Source: Pseudomonadota bacterium (GTDB lineage: Bacteria > Pseudomonadota > Gammaproteobacteria > Steroidobacterales > Steroidobacteraceae). Taken from it: a stretch of 64,000 bases of DNA. This document shows positions 53,739 through 63,152 of the stretch, in pieces (position 1 is the stretch's first letter; the number at the start of each line of letters is the position of its first letter). Under the pieces are notes generated by a model. It was not told the origin of the DNA. It saw only the letters and a program-made list of their open reading frames with translations, and made no database searches. Where the stretch lies: positions 24,517 through 88,516 of the forward strand of contig JABBNZ010000010.1 of NCBI GenBank assembly GCA_019352035.1, written 5' to 3'. The translations under genes and the position numbers were made by a program.

Positions 53739-56117
53739 TCACCGGGTCAGAGCCCGCTTCAACGCGTCAGCCATGACCCCGTTCCCTTGCGGCTCGCTGT
53801 TGCGCTGCGAGCCCGCATGGGATGCCGGACGCGGCGGCGGACGGCCTCGGTCGCGCTCGCCGACACCCGGGTGGCCGGCTTCCGGTCGAGCACGAGGTGA
53901 AGCGTCCCCGAGTCTCATGGTGAGCGCGATGCGGCGGCGCTGCAGATCGACCTCCAGCACCTTCACCTTCACCACATCCCCCGCCTTGACCATCTCGCGC
54001 GGATCCTTGATGAAGCGCTCCGACATCATCGAGATGTGGACCAGGCCGTCCTGGTGCACGCCGATATCGACGAAGGCGCCGAAATTGGTGACGTTCGTCA
54101 CCACCCCTTCGAGCACCATGCCGGGCGCGAGATCCTTCAGGTCCTCGATGCCCTCCTGAAACACGGCGGACTTGAACTCCGGACGCGGATCGCGGCCGGG
54201 CTTTTCCAACTCCTTGAGGATGTCGCGCACCGTCGGCAGGCCGAATTGCTCGTCCGTGTATCGGGCACCGTCGATCTGCCGCAGGACGCGTGAGTCGCCC
54301 ATCACCTCGACCAGCGGCTTGCCCAACTGCGCGAGGATGCGCTGCACGACCGGATAGGCCTCCGGGTGCACGGAGGAGCGGTCCAGCGGGTTCTCACCGC
54401 CGTTGATGCGCAGAAAGCCCGCGGCCTGCTCGAAAGTCTTGGCGCCGAGCCGCGGCACCTCGCGCAGCGCCTCCCGGCTGCGGAAGGCACCCTTCTCGTC
54501 CCGGTGGCGGACGATCGCCGCAGCGAGCGACTCCGACAGCCCCGAGATGCGGGCCAGCAACGCGGGCGAGGCGGTATTCACATCGACGCCGACCGCGTTG
54601 ACGCAGTCCTCCACCACCGCATCGAGCGAGCGCGCGAGCTTCGTCTGGCTGACGTCGTGCTGGTACTGCCCCACTCCGATCGATTTCGGATCGATCTTGA
54701 CGAGCTCGGCCAGCGGATCCTGGAGGCGCCGCGCGATGGAGGCCGCGCCCCTCAACGTGACATCGAGGCCGGGCAGCTCGCGGGAGGCGAGCTCCGAGGC
54801 CGAGTACACCGAGGCTCCCGCCTCCGAGACCACGATCTTGGTGAGCTTGAGCTCCGGATGGCGCTTGATCAGATCGCTCGCCAGCCTGTCGGTCTCCCTG
54901 GAGGCGGTGCCGTTGCCGATGCTGATGAGATCGACGGTGTGCCTCTTCGCCAAGGACGCGAGCACGTGCAGCGCTCCGTCCCAATCGTTGCGCGGCGCAT
55001 GAGGATAGATGGTCGCGGTATCGAGGACCTTGCCCGTGCCGTCGACGACCGCAACCTTGACTCCCGTACGCAGCCCGGGATCGAGACCCATCGTCGCGCG
55101 TGGACCGGCCGGAGCGGCAAGCAGGAGATCGTGCAGATTGCGCGCAAAGACGCGGATGGCCTCTTCCTCCGCGCGCTCGCGCAGCTGCGCCAGCAATTCA
55201 CCCTCGAGCTGCCAGGCAAGCTTCACTTGCCACGTCCAGCGCGCCGTCTGCACCAGCCAGGCATCGCCAGGCCGGTCACGGCTGCAGATATCGAAACGCG
55301 CGGCGATCTTGCGCTCGCAGGAGTTGAGCGCCTCGGGCGCCGCGGCCGGCGGCCCTGCCGCCTCGAGCTGCTCGGGAAGCTTCAGGGCGATTTGCAGCAC
55401 CTCTTCCTTGCGCCCGCGGAAGAGCGCGAGAGCCCGATGCGACGGAATCGCCTCGAGCGGCTCCTGGTAATCGAAGTAATCGCGGAATTTCGCGCCGGCT
55501 TCCTCCTTGCCCTCGGCAACCCGCGACACCAGCCGCGCGCTCGCGCGCAGGTGCTCCCGCAGCTCTCCGACCAGGGCGGCATCCTCGGCGAACTGCTCCA
55601 TCAGCACCTGGCGAGCACCGTCGAGCGCCGCCTTCGCATCGGGAACGCCGGGATTCTCGCCGTGCTCCGTGGTGAAAGGCGCCTTTAGGTACCGTGCCGC
55701 CTCCGCCTGCGGATCGCGCATCGGGTCGGCGAGGAGCGCCTGCGCCAGCGCATCGAGCCCGGCTTCCCGGGCGATCTGCGCCTTGGTGCGCCGCTTGGGC
55801 TTGAAGGGCAGATAGAGGTCCTCGAGCCGCTGCTTCGTATCGGCCGCCTCGAGGTTTCGCCTGAGGTCGGGCGTCAGCTTTCCCTGCTCCTCGACGCTCT
55901 TCAGCACCGCGGCGCGCCGCTCCTCGAGCTCTCGCAGATACCCCAGGCGCTCCTGCAGCGTGCGCAGCTGGACATCGTCGAGCCCGCCTGTGGCCTCCTT
56001 GCGGTAGCGCGCAATGAATGGGACCGTGGCCCCGCCGTCGAGCAGCGCGACGGCGGCAATGACCTGCGGCGGTTTGACGGAGAGCTCCGCGGCAATGCGG
56101 GATTCGATGGGGGTCAT
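53739..56117 (-). CDS. tex: Tex-family RNA-binding transcription accessory protein
   Basis: 792 residues from the ATG at 56117. Order: N-terminal helical region ([14 protein letters not shown] opening, [17 protein letters not shown]), YqgF-like nuclease fold ([21 protein letters not shown]), helix-hairpin-helix pair ([39 protein letters not shown]), and a C-terminal S1 domain ([33 protein letters not shown]). Tex is a soluble factor that binds nucleic acid and associates with transcription. The long upstream reading frame to 56249 is not used, since it lacks similarity. The Tex tail here (after [12 protein letters not shown]) is a poorly conserved basic extension. Confidence 0.95.
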   Translation of the reverse strand: MTPIESRIAAELSVKPPQVIAAVALLDGGATVPFIARYRKEATGGLDDVQLRTLQERLGYLRELEERRAAVLKSVEEQGKLTPDLRRNLEAADTKQRLEDLYLPFKPKRRTKAQIAREAGLDALAQALLADPMRDPQAEAARYLKAPFTTEHGENPGVPDAKAALDGARQVLMEQFAEDAALVGELREHLRASARLVSRVAEGKEEAGAKFRDYFDYQEPLEAIPSHRALALFRGRKEEVLQIALKLPEQLEAAGPPAAAPEALNSCERKIAARFDICSRDRPGDAWLVQTARWTWQVKLAWQLEGELLAQLRERAEEEAIRVFARNLHDLLLAAPAGPRATMGLDPGLRTGVKVAVVDGTGKVLDTATIYPHAPRNDWDGALHVLASLAKRHTVDLISIGNGTASRETDRLASDLIKRHPELKLTKIVVSEAGASVYSASELASRELPGLDVTLRGAASIARRLQDPLAELVKIDPKSIGVGQYQHDVSQTKLARSLDAVVEDCVNAVGVDVNTASPALLARISGLSESLAAAIVRHRDEKGAFRSREALREVPRLGAKTFEQAAGFLRINGGENPLDRSSVHPEAYPVVQRILAQLGKPLVEVMGDSRVLRQIDGARYTDEQFGLPTVRDILKELEKPGRDPRPEFKSAVFQEGIEDLKDLAPGMVLEGVVTNVTNFGAFVDIGVHQDGLVHISMMSERFIKDPREMVKAGDVVKVKVLEVDLQRRRIALTMRLGDASPRARPEAGHPGVGERDRGRPPPRPASHAGSQRNSEPQGNGVMADALKRALTR

Positions 56118-56236
56118 CGCGGCACTATGCGCAATCGCCCGGGCTCCAACAAGACTTGCGCTGGCGCCCGGATTTGGATACGGCCCCGCCGCGGCTCGGG
56201 ATGTGGTAGCTTGCGCGCGCAGCCGAGACCGCGCCC

Positions 56237-56746
56237 GTGCCGAACACACTGATCTACGAGACCCGCCGCCTGCAGTTTCCGCTCGATACTCTGGTCGACG
56301 CCCTCATCGAGCTGGAAGTGAAGCAGGGGCATTGGCCGCCGAAGGCAGCCGCCGTTGGGGCCGCCATCGACAACCTGGGCGGCGGCGACGCCGTCGTCGT
56401 CCTCTCGATTCACCGGCCGGAGAGCGATCAGGTCATGGAGCGCCGCTATTCCTCGCCCATGATCGCGGCCGCGATGGTCAACTACTGCCTGACCATGCGG
56501 GTGCCCATTCCGCGCAACTCCTCGAAGAGCATCCAGGTGCTCGCCGACGGCGTCGCGCTCGTACTCGAGAACACGGTGATCCTGCAGAGCCGGCACGCGG
56601 AGCGCTCGACGCTGCCGGCCGGCAGTGTGACGCCGGCGGTCACCCGAATCGAAGGCGGGATGCCCGCCGCCCCGGCGCACGAGTCAGGTATAGAGCCCCA
56701 AGCAGTCCCGCCAGAACCAACAGAGACCCCACCGGATGCCGCCTGA
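56237..56746 (+). CDS. Protein of unknown function divergent from tex
   Basis: 169 residues from a GTG at 56237: [98 protein letters not shown]. This globular part (about 1-115) is well ordered; the rest is Pro/Glu/Ala-rich. I do not recognise a family. It is coding-like by codon composition and divergent from tex across 119 bases. The end overlaps the opposite gene at 56640-56924 by 107 bases. Confidence 0.75.
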   Translation: MPNTLIYETRRLQFPLDTLVDALIELEVKQGHWPPKAAAVGAAIDNLGGGDAVVVLSIHRPESDQVMERRYSSPMIAAAMVNYCLTMRVPIPRNSSKSIQVLADGVALVLENTVILQSRHAERSTLPAGSVTPAVTRIEGGMPAAPAHESGIEPQAVPPEPTETPPDAA

Positions 56747-56924
56747 GCAGGCGGCTTCCCACGGGAATCAGCCGCCCTCCGAGCTCCACAACCGATACAG
56801 CTGCAGCGACGCGTCCGACAGCGGAGCTCGACGGAGCCACGGCATGCGCCGCCCTCTCGATCAGACGGCCGACGTCGGAAAGCGTGCCGCCCGAGCGGTC
56901 CAGGTGATCAGCATCGACGCTCAT
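56640..56924 (-). CDS. Small membrane protein, unknown function
   Basis: 94 residues from the ATG at 56924: helical amphipathic stretch SDVGRLIERAAHAVAPSSSAVGRVAAAVSVVELGGRLIPVG, then a membrane segment [20 protein letters not shown] and a basic tail. It overlaps the end of the opposite gene, and the ribosome site is weak, so either the annotation or the 3' end of the neighbour may be wrong. It follows the ketopantoate-reductase-like gene on the same strand by 47 bases. Confidence 0.45.
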   Translation of the reverse strand: MSVDADHLDRSGGTLSDVGRLIERAAHAVAPSSSAVGRVAAAVSVVELGGRLIPVGSRLLRRHPVGSLLVLAGLLGALYLTRAPGRRASRLRFG

Positions 56925-56971
56925 GATCGTTACAATGGCGCGATCCTCGGCGGGTTCCGGCCGGCGACGGG

Positions 56972-57955
56972 TCAGCGCACACCGGGACGCCGGATGCGAT
57001 CGATGGCCGCCACCAGATGATGGACCGTCTCCAACAGCGGCAGGGATAGCCCGAGCTCCGCAGCTTTGCGCACCGCGTAACCGAAAGTCTCGTCCACTTC
57101 GAGCGGCCGGCCGGCCTCGAGGTCCTGAAGCGCGGACATGCGATGCTCCGGCGCGCGCACCCGCATCTGCTCGCCGGCCCTCCTCACCGCCTCGACGGCC
57201 TCGGCCTCCGGCGCATCGAGGATCGTTCGCAACGGCAAGGCCGCTGCGCCCTCGGCCAAGGCGATGCCCTGCGCGCGGGGCACCGCGGCAACCTCTCGGA
57301 CGAGCCGCACGAGCACCCGTGCACAATCCGCATCCGTGAGATAACGCCAGCTGACGGACCGTGTCGTCACGGCCATGCTCATCAGTCCGAGCCAGACGGT
57401 GAACTTGCTCCACTCCAGGGACACGATATCGGCAACAGCGCTCGAGCGGACGCCGGCCTCATCGATCATGCCGGCGATGCGCCGCGCCCGCTCGCTGAGG
57501 CCACCGGCAAGCTCACCGAGCGGCAGGCTCACATTGCGGGTGAAGAGGACTTCCCGCGAGGGCAGCAGCTCGCCGCTCGTATCCGCCAGGGCGCCGAGCA
57601 CCCGCTCCGCGCCGAAGGCCTGGGCGAGCAGCTCGTCTTTCAGGACGCCATTTTGGATGGAGAGCGCCGTGTCGATCCGCGCGTGGCTCAGCCGCTCGAG
57701 GGCGACCTGCGTGCCGGGCGTCTTCATTGCAACGATGAGGGTATCAGCGGCTTGAAGCTGGCCCGGATCGCTGATGACCGGTACTCGGACGGAGAAGTCG
57801 GCGAGTCCCTTGATACGCAGTCCCTCGTGCTCCACGGCCCGCGCCCGCTCGCCGCGCGCGATGACGGCCACCGAGTGTCCGGCACGCGCCAGGTGCGCGG
57901 CCAGGATCGAGCCGAGGGCACCGGCTCCGAGAATGGCGAATTCAGACCGACGCAC
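56972..57955 (-). CDS. 2-dehydropantoate 2-reductase-like enzyme
   Basis: NADPH-dependent reductase of the ketopantoate reductase family (PanE/ApbA). The Rossmann start is FAILGAGALGSILAAHLARAGHSVAVIAR; the C-terminal helical domain has LEWSKFTVWLGLMSMAVTTR, and the catalytic Lys/Glu region is MKTPGT ... NGVLKDELLAQAF. I use the GTG at 57955, giving MRRSEFAILGAG as in homologues, with a GAGG-type ribosome site; ATGs at 57985 and 58006 have none. The family can also reduce other 2-keto acids, so PanE function is likely but not certain. It sits alone, upstream of a structured repeat. Confidence 0.85.
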   Translation of the reverse strand: MRRSEFAILGAGALGSILAAHLARAGHSVAVIARGERARAVEHEGLRIKGLADFSVRVPVISDPGQLQAADTLIVAMKTPGTQVALERLSHARIDTALSIQNGVLKDELLAQAFGAERVLGALADTSGELLPSREVLFTRNVSLPLGELAGGLSERARRIAGMIDEAGVRSSAVADIVSLEWSKFTVWLGLMSMAVTTRSVSWRYLTDADCARVLVRLVREVAAVPRAQGIALAEGAAALPLRTILDAPEAEAVEAVRRAGEQMRVRAPEHRMSALQDLEAGRPLEVDETFGYAVRKAAELGLSLPLLETVHHLVAAIDRIRRPGVR

Positions 57956-58198
57956 GCCCGCGCCTCGCTCCAGAGCCCAGTCCATACGCGAGGTGATGCC
58001 GCGCATCCGCCAAACACCGTGCGCAGTAAAGCACCTCCCCGTGATGGAACGCGGCGGCCCCCGGCCCCACCGCCGCCATCCGCGGCCCGGGCGAAGGTCC
58101 GCGCCGTCCCGGAAAGGCAGTAGACGGCGTGGCCCGGACCGGAGTACGCCGCATCGGGGGCGATCTGCGCTGCGGCTGCGCGCCCGGCGTCCCTAAGA

Positions 58199-58329
58199 TG
58201 AAGCGCTGGATCCGGGCTCCTGCCCGGCCCAGTGCGCCTCGGGCAAAAAGCGCGGTTTTTTGCCCGAGGCTCCGCCACCTGCGGCGGCGGGGCACCTCCG
58301 TCTGCCTGTCACCTGCTCGTGCCGCTTCA
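58199..58329 (+). repeat. Structured repeat, copy 2
   Basis: 131 bp with ends TGAAGCG and CGCTTCA (8 bp if A58198 and T58330 are included). It is the same element as 2588-2719, in the same orientation. The 14-bp A/T-plus-GC stem is 58236-58249 with 58257-58270 and the upstream stem is CCGGGC with GCCCGG (58212-58217, 58222-58227). The two copies diverge over the last ~40 bp. It lies ~300 bases upstream of the cyclase-family gene and ~190 bases from the start of the ketopantoate-reductase gene. Confidence 0.88.
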
Positions 58330-58626
58330 TGATTCGGGGCGGACATGCGTCCATGGGGCACTAGGATCATCGATAGTGTTCCCCCGGGGTCGTTCAGCGC
58401 GAGTGTACACGTCGCAAGAGCGGAACGTATGCCCGGGCGACGGTTGCGCAACCGCGGCCCGCGGGCGCGGGCGCGGAGCCCGAAGCGAAGCGACGCGGCG
58501 CCCTGTTGGATTCGGGTCGGGTCGGAGCCGCACCGACACGGCCACCTGCCGGTTCCCGCCTGGCACAGCAAGAGCAGCGATGTTAGTATCAGTTCATCCC
58601 GGGCCTCGCAAAGGAGTTTGAACTAC
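58330..58626. other. Leader region of the cyclase-family gene
   Basis: About 300 bases with no gene. AAGGAG 58610-58616 is the ribosome site 10 bases before the ATG at 58627. No clear promoter pair was found. Confidence 0.5.
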
Positions 58627-59583
58627 ATGACCGACTCCCGCCACAAAATCTCCAGAAGAGCACTCGTGGGCTCGGCGCTGCTGATGGCCGGCGGCCGAGC
58701 CTCTCGTGCCGCGGACCGCGCCGTGAACGCCTCATCTCTCTGGGGACTCTACGACTCGGCTCTGAGGCAGGCGAAATACATCGACCTGACGCATGCCATG
58801 GCGCCTGGCGGGCCGCTCGGAGAGGGATTTACCGACTTCAAAGTTGGACCGGCGCTGGCCGGCATCTCCATCCCCGGCGTCATTCGCAAAGGGGAGCCCT
58901 TCACCTACGACACGATGGGGGTGGCGATCACCGCGTACGAGCTGCCGATGGACCACATCGGCACGCAGTTCGGCCCCCCGGCACACATGAACGATCACGG
59001 AGCGACCATCAGCGATATCCCGCCCACCGTCGCTTTGCGGCCATTGGTGGTCGTGAACGTCGCCCCCCAGACCGCAGCCGACCCGGGCTACCAGGCGAAG
59101 GTCGCCGATGTACGGGACTGGGAGCGGCGCCACGGGCCAATTCCGGCGGGCTCCGTGGTGTTGATTCGATCCGATTGGTCGCAAAAATGGCATGAGCCGA
59201 AGCGCTTCACGACACCGCCGTTCCCCGGCGTATCTCTGGCGGTGCTCAAGTACCTGCACCTGCGCCGTCGTGTGTTGATGCACGGACACGAGCCCCTGGA
59301 TACCGACAATACGGCACCGCGATTCGTTGGAGAAAAGTGGCTGTTGAGTCACAATTTCGCCCAGGCGGAAGGCGTGGCGAATCTCGATCGAGTACCTGAA
59401 GCGGGAGCTCTCATTGCGATCGGATTTGCAAAATTCGCCGGCGGCACAGGCGGCTTTGCCCGCTATGTCGCCATTGCGCCGGCGAGCTGGCCCCACGGCG
59501 TCACGATAGAGGAACAGCCCGGCGCGCCGCTGCCAGTCCATGCCCGCCCGCTGCGGCGCGGACCTGACGGGGTATTGAGATAG
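58627..59583 (+). CDS. Cyclase-family amidohydrolase with Tat signal
   Basis: 318 residues of the PF04199 cyclase family (kynurenine formamidase / isatin hydrolase type), Mn- or Zn-dependent hydrolases opening ring amides or aryl formamides. The first ~30 residues include KISRRALVGSALLMAGG, a twin-arginine export signal. In the metal motif, usually HxGTHxDxPxH, this protein reads HIGTQFGPPAH: the second His is Gln and the Asp is Gly. Either the metal is held differently or activity is altered. AAGGAG at 10 bases drives translation. It precedes an opposite-strand group of two class V PLP enzymes. Confidence 0.88.
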   Translation: MTDSRHKISRRALVGSALLMAGGRASRAADRAVNASSLWGLYDSALRQAKYIDLTHAMAPGGPLGEGFTDFKVGPALAGISIPGVIRKGEPFTYDTMGVAITAYELPMDHIGTQFGPPAHMNDHGATISDIPPTVALRPLVVVNVAPQTAADPGYQAKVADVRDWERRHGPIPAGSVVLIRSDWSQKWHEPKRFTTPPFPGVSLAVLKYLHLRRRVLMHGHEPLDTDNTAPRFVGEKWLLSHNFAQAEGVANLDRVPEAGALIAIGFAKFAGGTGGFARYVAIAPASWPHGVTIEEQPGAPLPVHARPLRRGPDGVLR

Positions 59584-59601
59584 CTCGAAGCGGCATCCGA
59601 G

Positions 59602-60891
59602 CTACCCGGCGCGCAGCTGTGAGAGCACAGCCCCCAGGCGATCGACCTCGGCTACGGTGTTGTAATGCGAAAGAGAGACGCGTACGGCGCCGCTCTCGAC
59701 CGGCAGGCCCAGGCGGCGCATCAGGCGCGGACAGTACATGTGCCCGTCGCGAATCCCGATTCCGGCGGCGGCCGCAGCCGTTGCCACCTCGGCCGGGGCA
59801 ATCCCGGGAAGATTGAAGCAAACTGTGGGTACGCGCTCTCCTACGCGATGCTCCTCCTGTACGCCATAGATCTCGGCACCTCTTTCCTTCAGCATCCGAA
59901 GCAGCGCGAGAGATAGGGTCTGTTCGTAGGCCTTCACAGCCGTCATTGCCGTGCGACAGTCCTCGCGGACGGAGTCTGCGCCGGGTACGGCCCGCCTGCC
60001 TGAGAGCATGCGGCCGAGTCCGGCGAGGTAGTCGATGGCGGCAGCCATGCCGGCGACATTTTCGTATATGAAAGTCCCCGCCTCCAGCTTCCCGGGCGGC
60101 TCATCGGGGATGAAGTCCTCGCGAAACGTCGGCAGCCTCGCCAGCAGCTCATGGCGCCCCCAGAGGAAACCCATGTGCGGCGCGAAAATCTTGTAGCCCG
60201 AGCAGACGAGATAGTCGCAATCGAGCGCCCGCACATCGATGACGCCGTGCGGACCATAATGCACGGCATCGACGAACAGCTCGGCCCCGGAGGCATGCGC
60301 CAGCTGAGCGGCACTCCGCACATCGACGATGCTGCCAAGCGCATTCGATGCCAGCGTGCACGCCACGAGCCTTGTGCGAGCGTTGAGCAACGGCCGCAGA
60401 TCGTCGGTATGCAGGCAGCCATCTTCCCGCATCGGCCACCAGCGGATCTTCCCTCCCATGCGCTCGAGCTGCAGCCAGGTGGCCACATTCGCCTCGTGAT
60501 CGAGATCGGTGACGATGATCTCGTCGCGCACCGCAAGAGTCTCTGCGACCGCCAGGCTCACCTGGCGAATGAAGGACGTCGCATTCATTCCGAAGGCGAT
60601 CTCCTCGGACCGACCCGCATTGATGAAAGCGGCCACGTGCGCCCGCGCGCGCGCGATCATCGCATCCACCGCGACGCTGATCGCATAGCGGCCGCCACGC
60701 TGCACGTTGTGCTCGAGCAAGTGGCGGTTGACCGAGTCCATGACTACTTGCGGCACCTGGGCGCCCGCCGCATTGTCAAGGAATGCGAACGAGCCGGCGA
60801 GGCGCAGGGCGGGAAACTGGGCACGCAGCGACTCGACGGGAAATGACGGGTGGTCACGGCCCGCCAGGGGCGTAATGGATCCTGGGTTCAT
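59602..60891 (-). CDS. Class V PLP enzyme, cysteine-desulfurase-like
   Basis: 429 residues of aminotransferase class V: AFLDNAAGAQVPQVVMDSV opening, FVDAVHYGPHGVIDV, and the PLP Lys in CSGYKIFAPHMGFLWG. The order AGxx... and length match the SufS-like 'cysteine desulfurase-like' group (TIGR01976 type) found beside catabolic genes rather than the isc/suf iron-sulfur operons. Its true substrate is unknown. It converges on the cyclase-family gene (19-base gap) and lies head-to-tail, 108 bases downstream of the next class V gene, so it probably belongs to a catabolic operon. Confidence 0.9.
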   Translation of the reverse strand: MNPGSITPLAGRDHPSFPVESLRAQFPALRLAGSFAFLDNAAGAQVPQVVMDSVNRHLLEHNVQRGGRYAISVAVDAMIARARAHVAAFINAGRSEEIAFGMNATSFIRQVSLAVAETLAVRDEIIVTDLDHEANVATWLQLERMGGKIRWWPMREDGCLHTDDLRPLLNARTRLVACTLASNALGSIVDVRSAAQLAHASGAELFVDAVHYGPHGVIDVRALDCDYLVCSGYKIFAPHMGFLWGRHELLARLPTFREDFIPDEPPGKLEAGTFIYENVAGMAAAIDYLAGLGRMLSGRRAVPGADSVREDCRTAMTAVKAYEQTLSLALLRMLKERGAEIYGVQEEHRVGERVPTVCFNLPGIAPAEVATAAAAAGIGIRDGHMYCPRLMRRLGLPVESGAVRVSLSHYNTVAEVDRLGAVLSQLRAG

Positions 60892-60999
60892 GATCGTCAG
60901 TTCTCGCTGTTGGGTTCGGTTCGGCCGTCCGATGTTGTCATGCCGGTACGCGCCGATAAGAGGCGCAACTTCAGGTCGCCGGCACCCGAGCAGGACGGC

Positions 61000-62154
61000 T
61001 CAGCACACGGCGCGGAATCGCTCGCGGTGACCGGCCATGGCCGCCACGAAGCGATCGATATCCTCTTCGGAATTGTAGAAATGGCAGGTCGCGCGGATAT
61101 TGTTATCCCGGTATGAAGTCACGATATCCTGCTCCATCAGTCTCGCGAACAGCCCGGCGGCATCGCACGAGGGTACCGCGACCATCGGACCACGCCGCAC
61201 ATCCTGCGCCGGCGTCACCGAACTCCAGCCGATGCTCTCAAGCCCCTCCATGCAGCGCCGCGTGAGCGCCCGTATCCGAGCCTCGATCTCATCCGTCCCC
61301 GTCTCTAGAATTATCTTGAGTCCCGCGTCGGCGGCGTAGCTGTTGGCGACCGGCGGGGTGCCGGCCTCGAAGCGCCGTGCGCTGGCAGAAGGGCGGTTCG
61401 CGGTGATGTCCATCGCAGCGATGTCCTGCTGGGCGAACCAGCCCGAATTACTTGGGACCAGATCCGGGATCAGACCGGCGCGCACGTAGAGGAAGCCAAT
61501 ACCGGCGGTTCCGAGCAGGTATTTCAACATGCCGCCAACGACGAAGTCGACATCCAGGACAGGGGCGTCGACAGTGAGGGCACCCACGGCCTGATAGCTG
61601 TCGAGAAGCACGCGCGCTCCCTGCGCGTGAGCCAGTCGCACGATGCCGGGAATGTCGAGACGGGCTCCATTGCGGAAGCAGACGTGCGTCACGGCGACAA
61701 GCTGCGTGCGGTCATCGATCAGCCGCGCGAAATTCTCGAGCGGAATGTACCCGTCGGGCGCGCGCGGCACGTGCACCACACGCGCCCCTCGCCGCTCCTG
61801 GGCGTGCCAGATCTGCGCGCTGGTCGGGAACTCGAAATCACTTACGATCACCCTGTTGCGCGGCCCGGTGAACTCGAGCGCGCTCGCGAGCGCATTGATG
61901 CCCGCCGAGGCCGATGCCGTCACAGCGATCTCATCGGGGGTGGCGCGCAGCACTTGCGCCATCCCGGCGCGCACCGCCTCGTTTTTCGTGATCCACACGT
62001 CCCAATTGGCGCCCACGGCAAGGCGGTCGTCCATGTAAGAATTGAATGCATCGCGCACGGTGTCCGCTAGCGCGCAATAAGAGCCGCTGTTAAGATAGAC
62101 TTTGCGCTCGAGCACCGGAAACCTTCGTCGCAACGCCTCGAAGTTGATCGTCAT
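61000..62154 (-). CDS. Class V PLP enzyme, second type
   Basis: 384 residues; also class V, but distinct from its neighbour (about one third identity by eye). Opening KVYLNSGSYCALADTVRDAF, LLDSYQAVGALTVDAPVLDVDFVVGGMLKYLLG with the PLP Lys, and C-terminal small domain RATCHFYNSEEDID. Closest by pattern to the kynureninase/selenocysteine lyase-like group. Substrate unknown. It starts 26 bases from the divergent dehydratase-like gene (62181), so the two may share a control region. Confidence 0.9.
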   Translation of the reverse strand: MTINFEALRRRFPVLERKVYLNSGSYCALADTVRDAFNSYMDDRLAVGANWDVWITKNEAVRAGMAQVLRATPDEIAVTASASAGINALASALEFTGPRNRVIVSDFEFPTSAQIWHAQERRGARVVHVPRAPDGYIPLENFARLIDDRTQLVAVTHVCFRNGARLDIPGIVRLAHAQGARVLLDSYQAVGALTVDAPVLDVDFVVGGMLKYLLGTAGIGFLYVRAGLIPDLVPSNSGWFAQQDIAAMDITANRPSASARRFEAGTPPVANSYAADAGLKIILETGTDEIEARIRALTRRCMEGLESIGWSSVTPAQDVRRGPMVAVPSCDAAGLFARLMEQDIVTSYRDNNIRATCHFYNSEEDIDRFVAAMAGHRERFRAVC

Positions 62155-62180
62155 ATCCGTCCTCTTCTCGCAGCCCTACC

Positions 62181-63152
62181 GTGAACGGCCCGTGCCTTGC
62201 CGCCGTGAGCCTCGCCGACATCGGCGCCGCGCAGGCGCGCCTCGGCCCCATCGCCGTGCGCTCGCCCCTCCTGCCCTGCCAGGCTGGCGAGCAACGCGCT
62301 GGAGTCTTCCTCAAGCTCGAGAATCTCCAGTCCATCGGCTCCTTCAAGATACGCCCGGTCGGCAACGCCGTGCTCGCAAGGCCCGCATCGGCGCTCGACG
62401 CGGGCCTCTATACCCTCAGCTCGGGCAACAGCGCGCTCGCGGTTGCATGGATCGCCAAGCGGCTCGGCCTTGCCGCCACTGCAGTCATCGCTCCCGGCGC
62501 TCCTCAGGTGAAAATCGCCGGCCTGCGGGCGCTCGGCGCCCAGATCGTAGAGATTCCGTTCGAGTCCTGGTGGAACGCGGTGGGGGCGCGCGGTCTCGAG
62601 GGGCAGCAAGGCACCTACATCGACGCCGCGCGTGATCCGGCCGCTCTTGCCGGCAACGGCACGATCGGGATCGAGATCCTCGAGGATCTGCCCGATGTCG
62701 AGGCGATCTTCGCGCCATTCGGCGGCGGCGCACTCGCGTGCGGCATTGCCTGTGCCGTGCGCGCTCTCAAGCCCGGCGTCAAGGTCATCGCCTGTGAGCT
62801 CGAAACGGCGCAGCCCTTCAGCGAGTCGTTGCGAGCGGGCCGCATGGTCAGCGTTCCGAGTCGTCCCGGCTTCGTGAGCGGCGTCGGCTTCCATTCGCTG
62901 TTGCCGGAAATCTGGCCCCTTGCGCGCGAACTCATCGATGGAACCGTGACGGTGTCGCTTGCGGAGGTGGCTGCCGCAATCGCAGGCCTGGCGGAGCGCA
63001 ACAAGGTCATCGCCGAGGGGGCTGGCGCAATTGCCGTGGCGGCGGCCTTGAGCGGGCGGCATCCCTATGGGCGAGTCTGCGCGGTCGTTTCGGGTGGCAA
63101 TCTGGATTCGCTCCTGCTCGCCACCATCCTGACTGAGGGCATCCATGGCTAG
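62181..63152 (+). CDS. Threonine dehydratase/serine racemase-like PLP enzyme
   Basis: 323 residues, fold type II. PLP Lys in SIGSFKIRPVGNA, glycine loop FGGGALACG and SGNSALAVAW (phosphate- and substrate-binding SGN motif). No C-terminal regulatory domain, so it is not the biosynthetic IlvA; a catabolic dehydratase or ammonia lyase of a hydroxy-amino acid is more likely. GTG start at 62181; a TCTTC/AG-type site is weak. It divides the class V gene pair from the permease, and its end overlaps the permease gene (opposite strand) by 4 bases. Confidence 0.88.
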   Translation: MNGPCLAAVSLADIGAAQARLGPIAVRSPLLPCQAGEQRAGVFLKLENLQSIGSFKIRPVGNAVLARPASALDAGLYTLSSGNSALAVAWIAKRLGLAATAVIAPGAPQVKIAGLRALGAQIVEIPFESWWNAVGARGLEGQQGTYIDAARDPAALAGNGTIGIEILEDLPDVEAIFAPFGGGALACGIACAVRALKPGVKVIACELETAQPFSESLRAGRMVSVPSRPGFVSGVGFHSLLPEIWPLARELIDGTVTVSLAEVAAAIAGLAERNKVIAEGAGAIAVAAALSGRHPYGRVCAVVSGGNLDSLLLATILTEGIHG

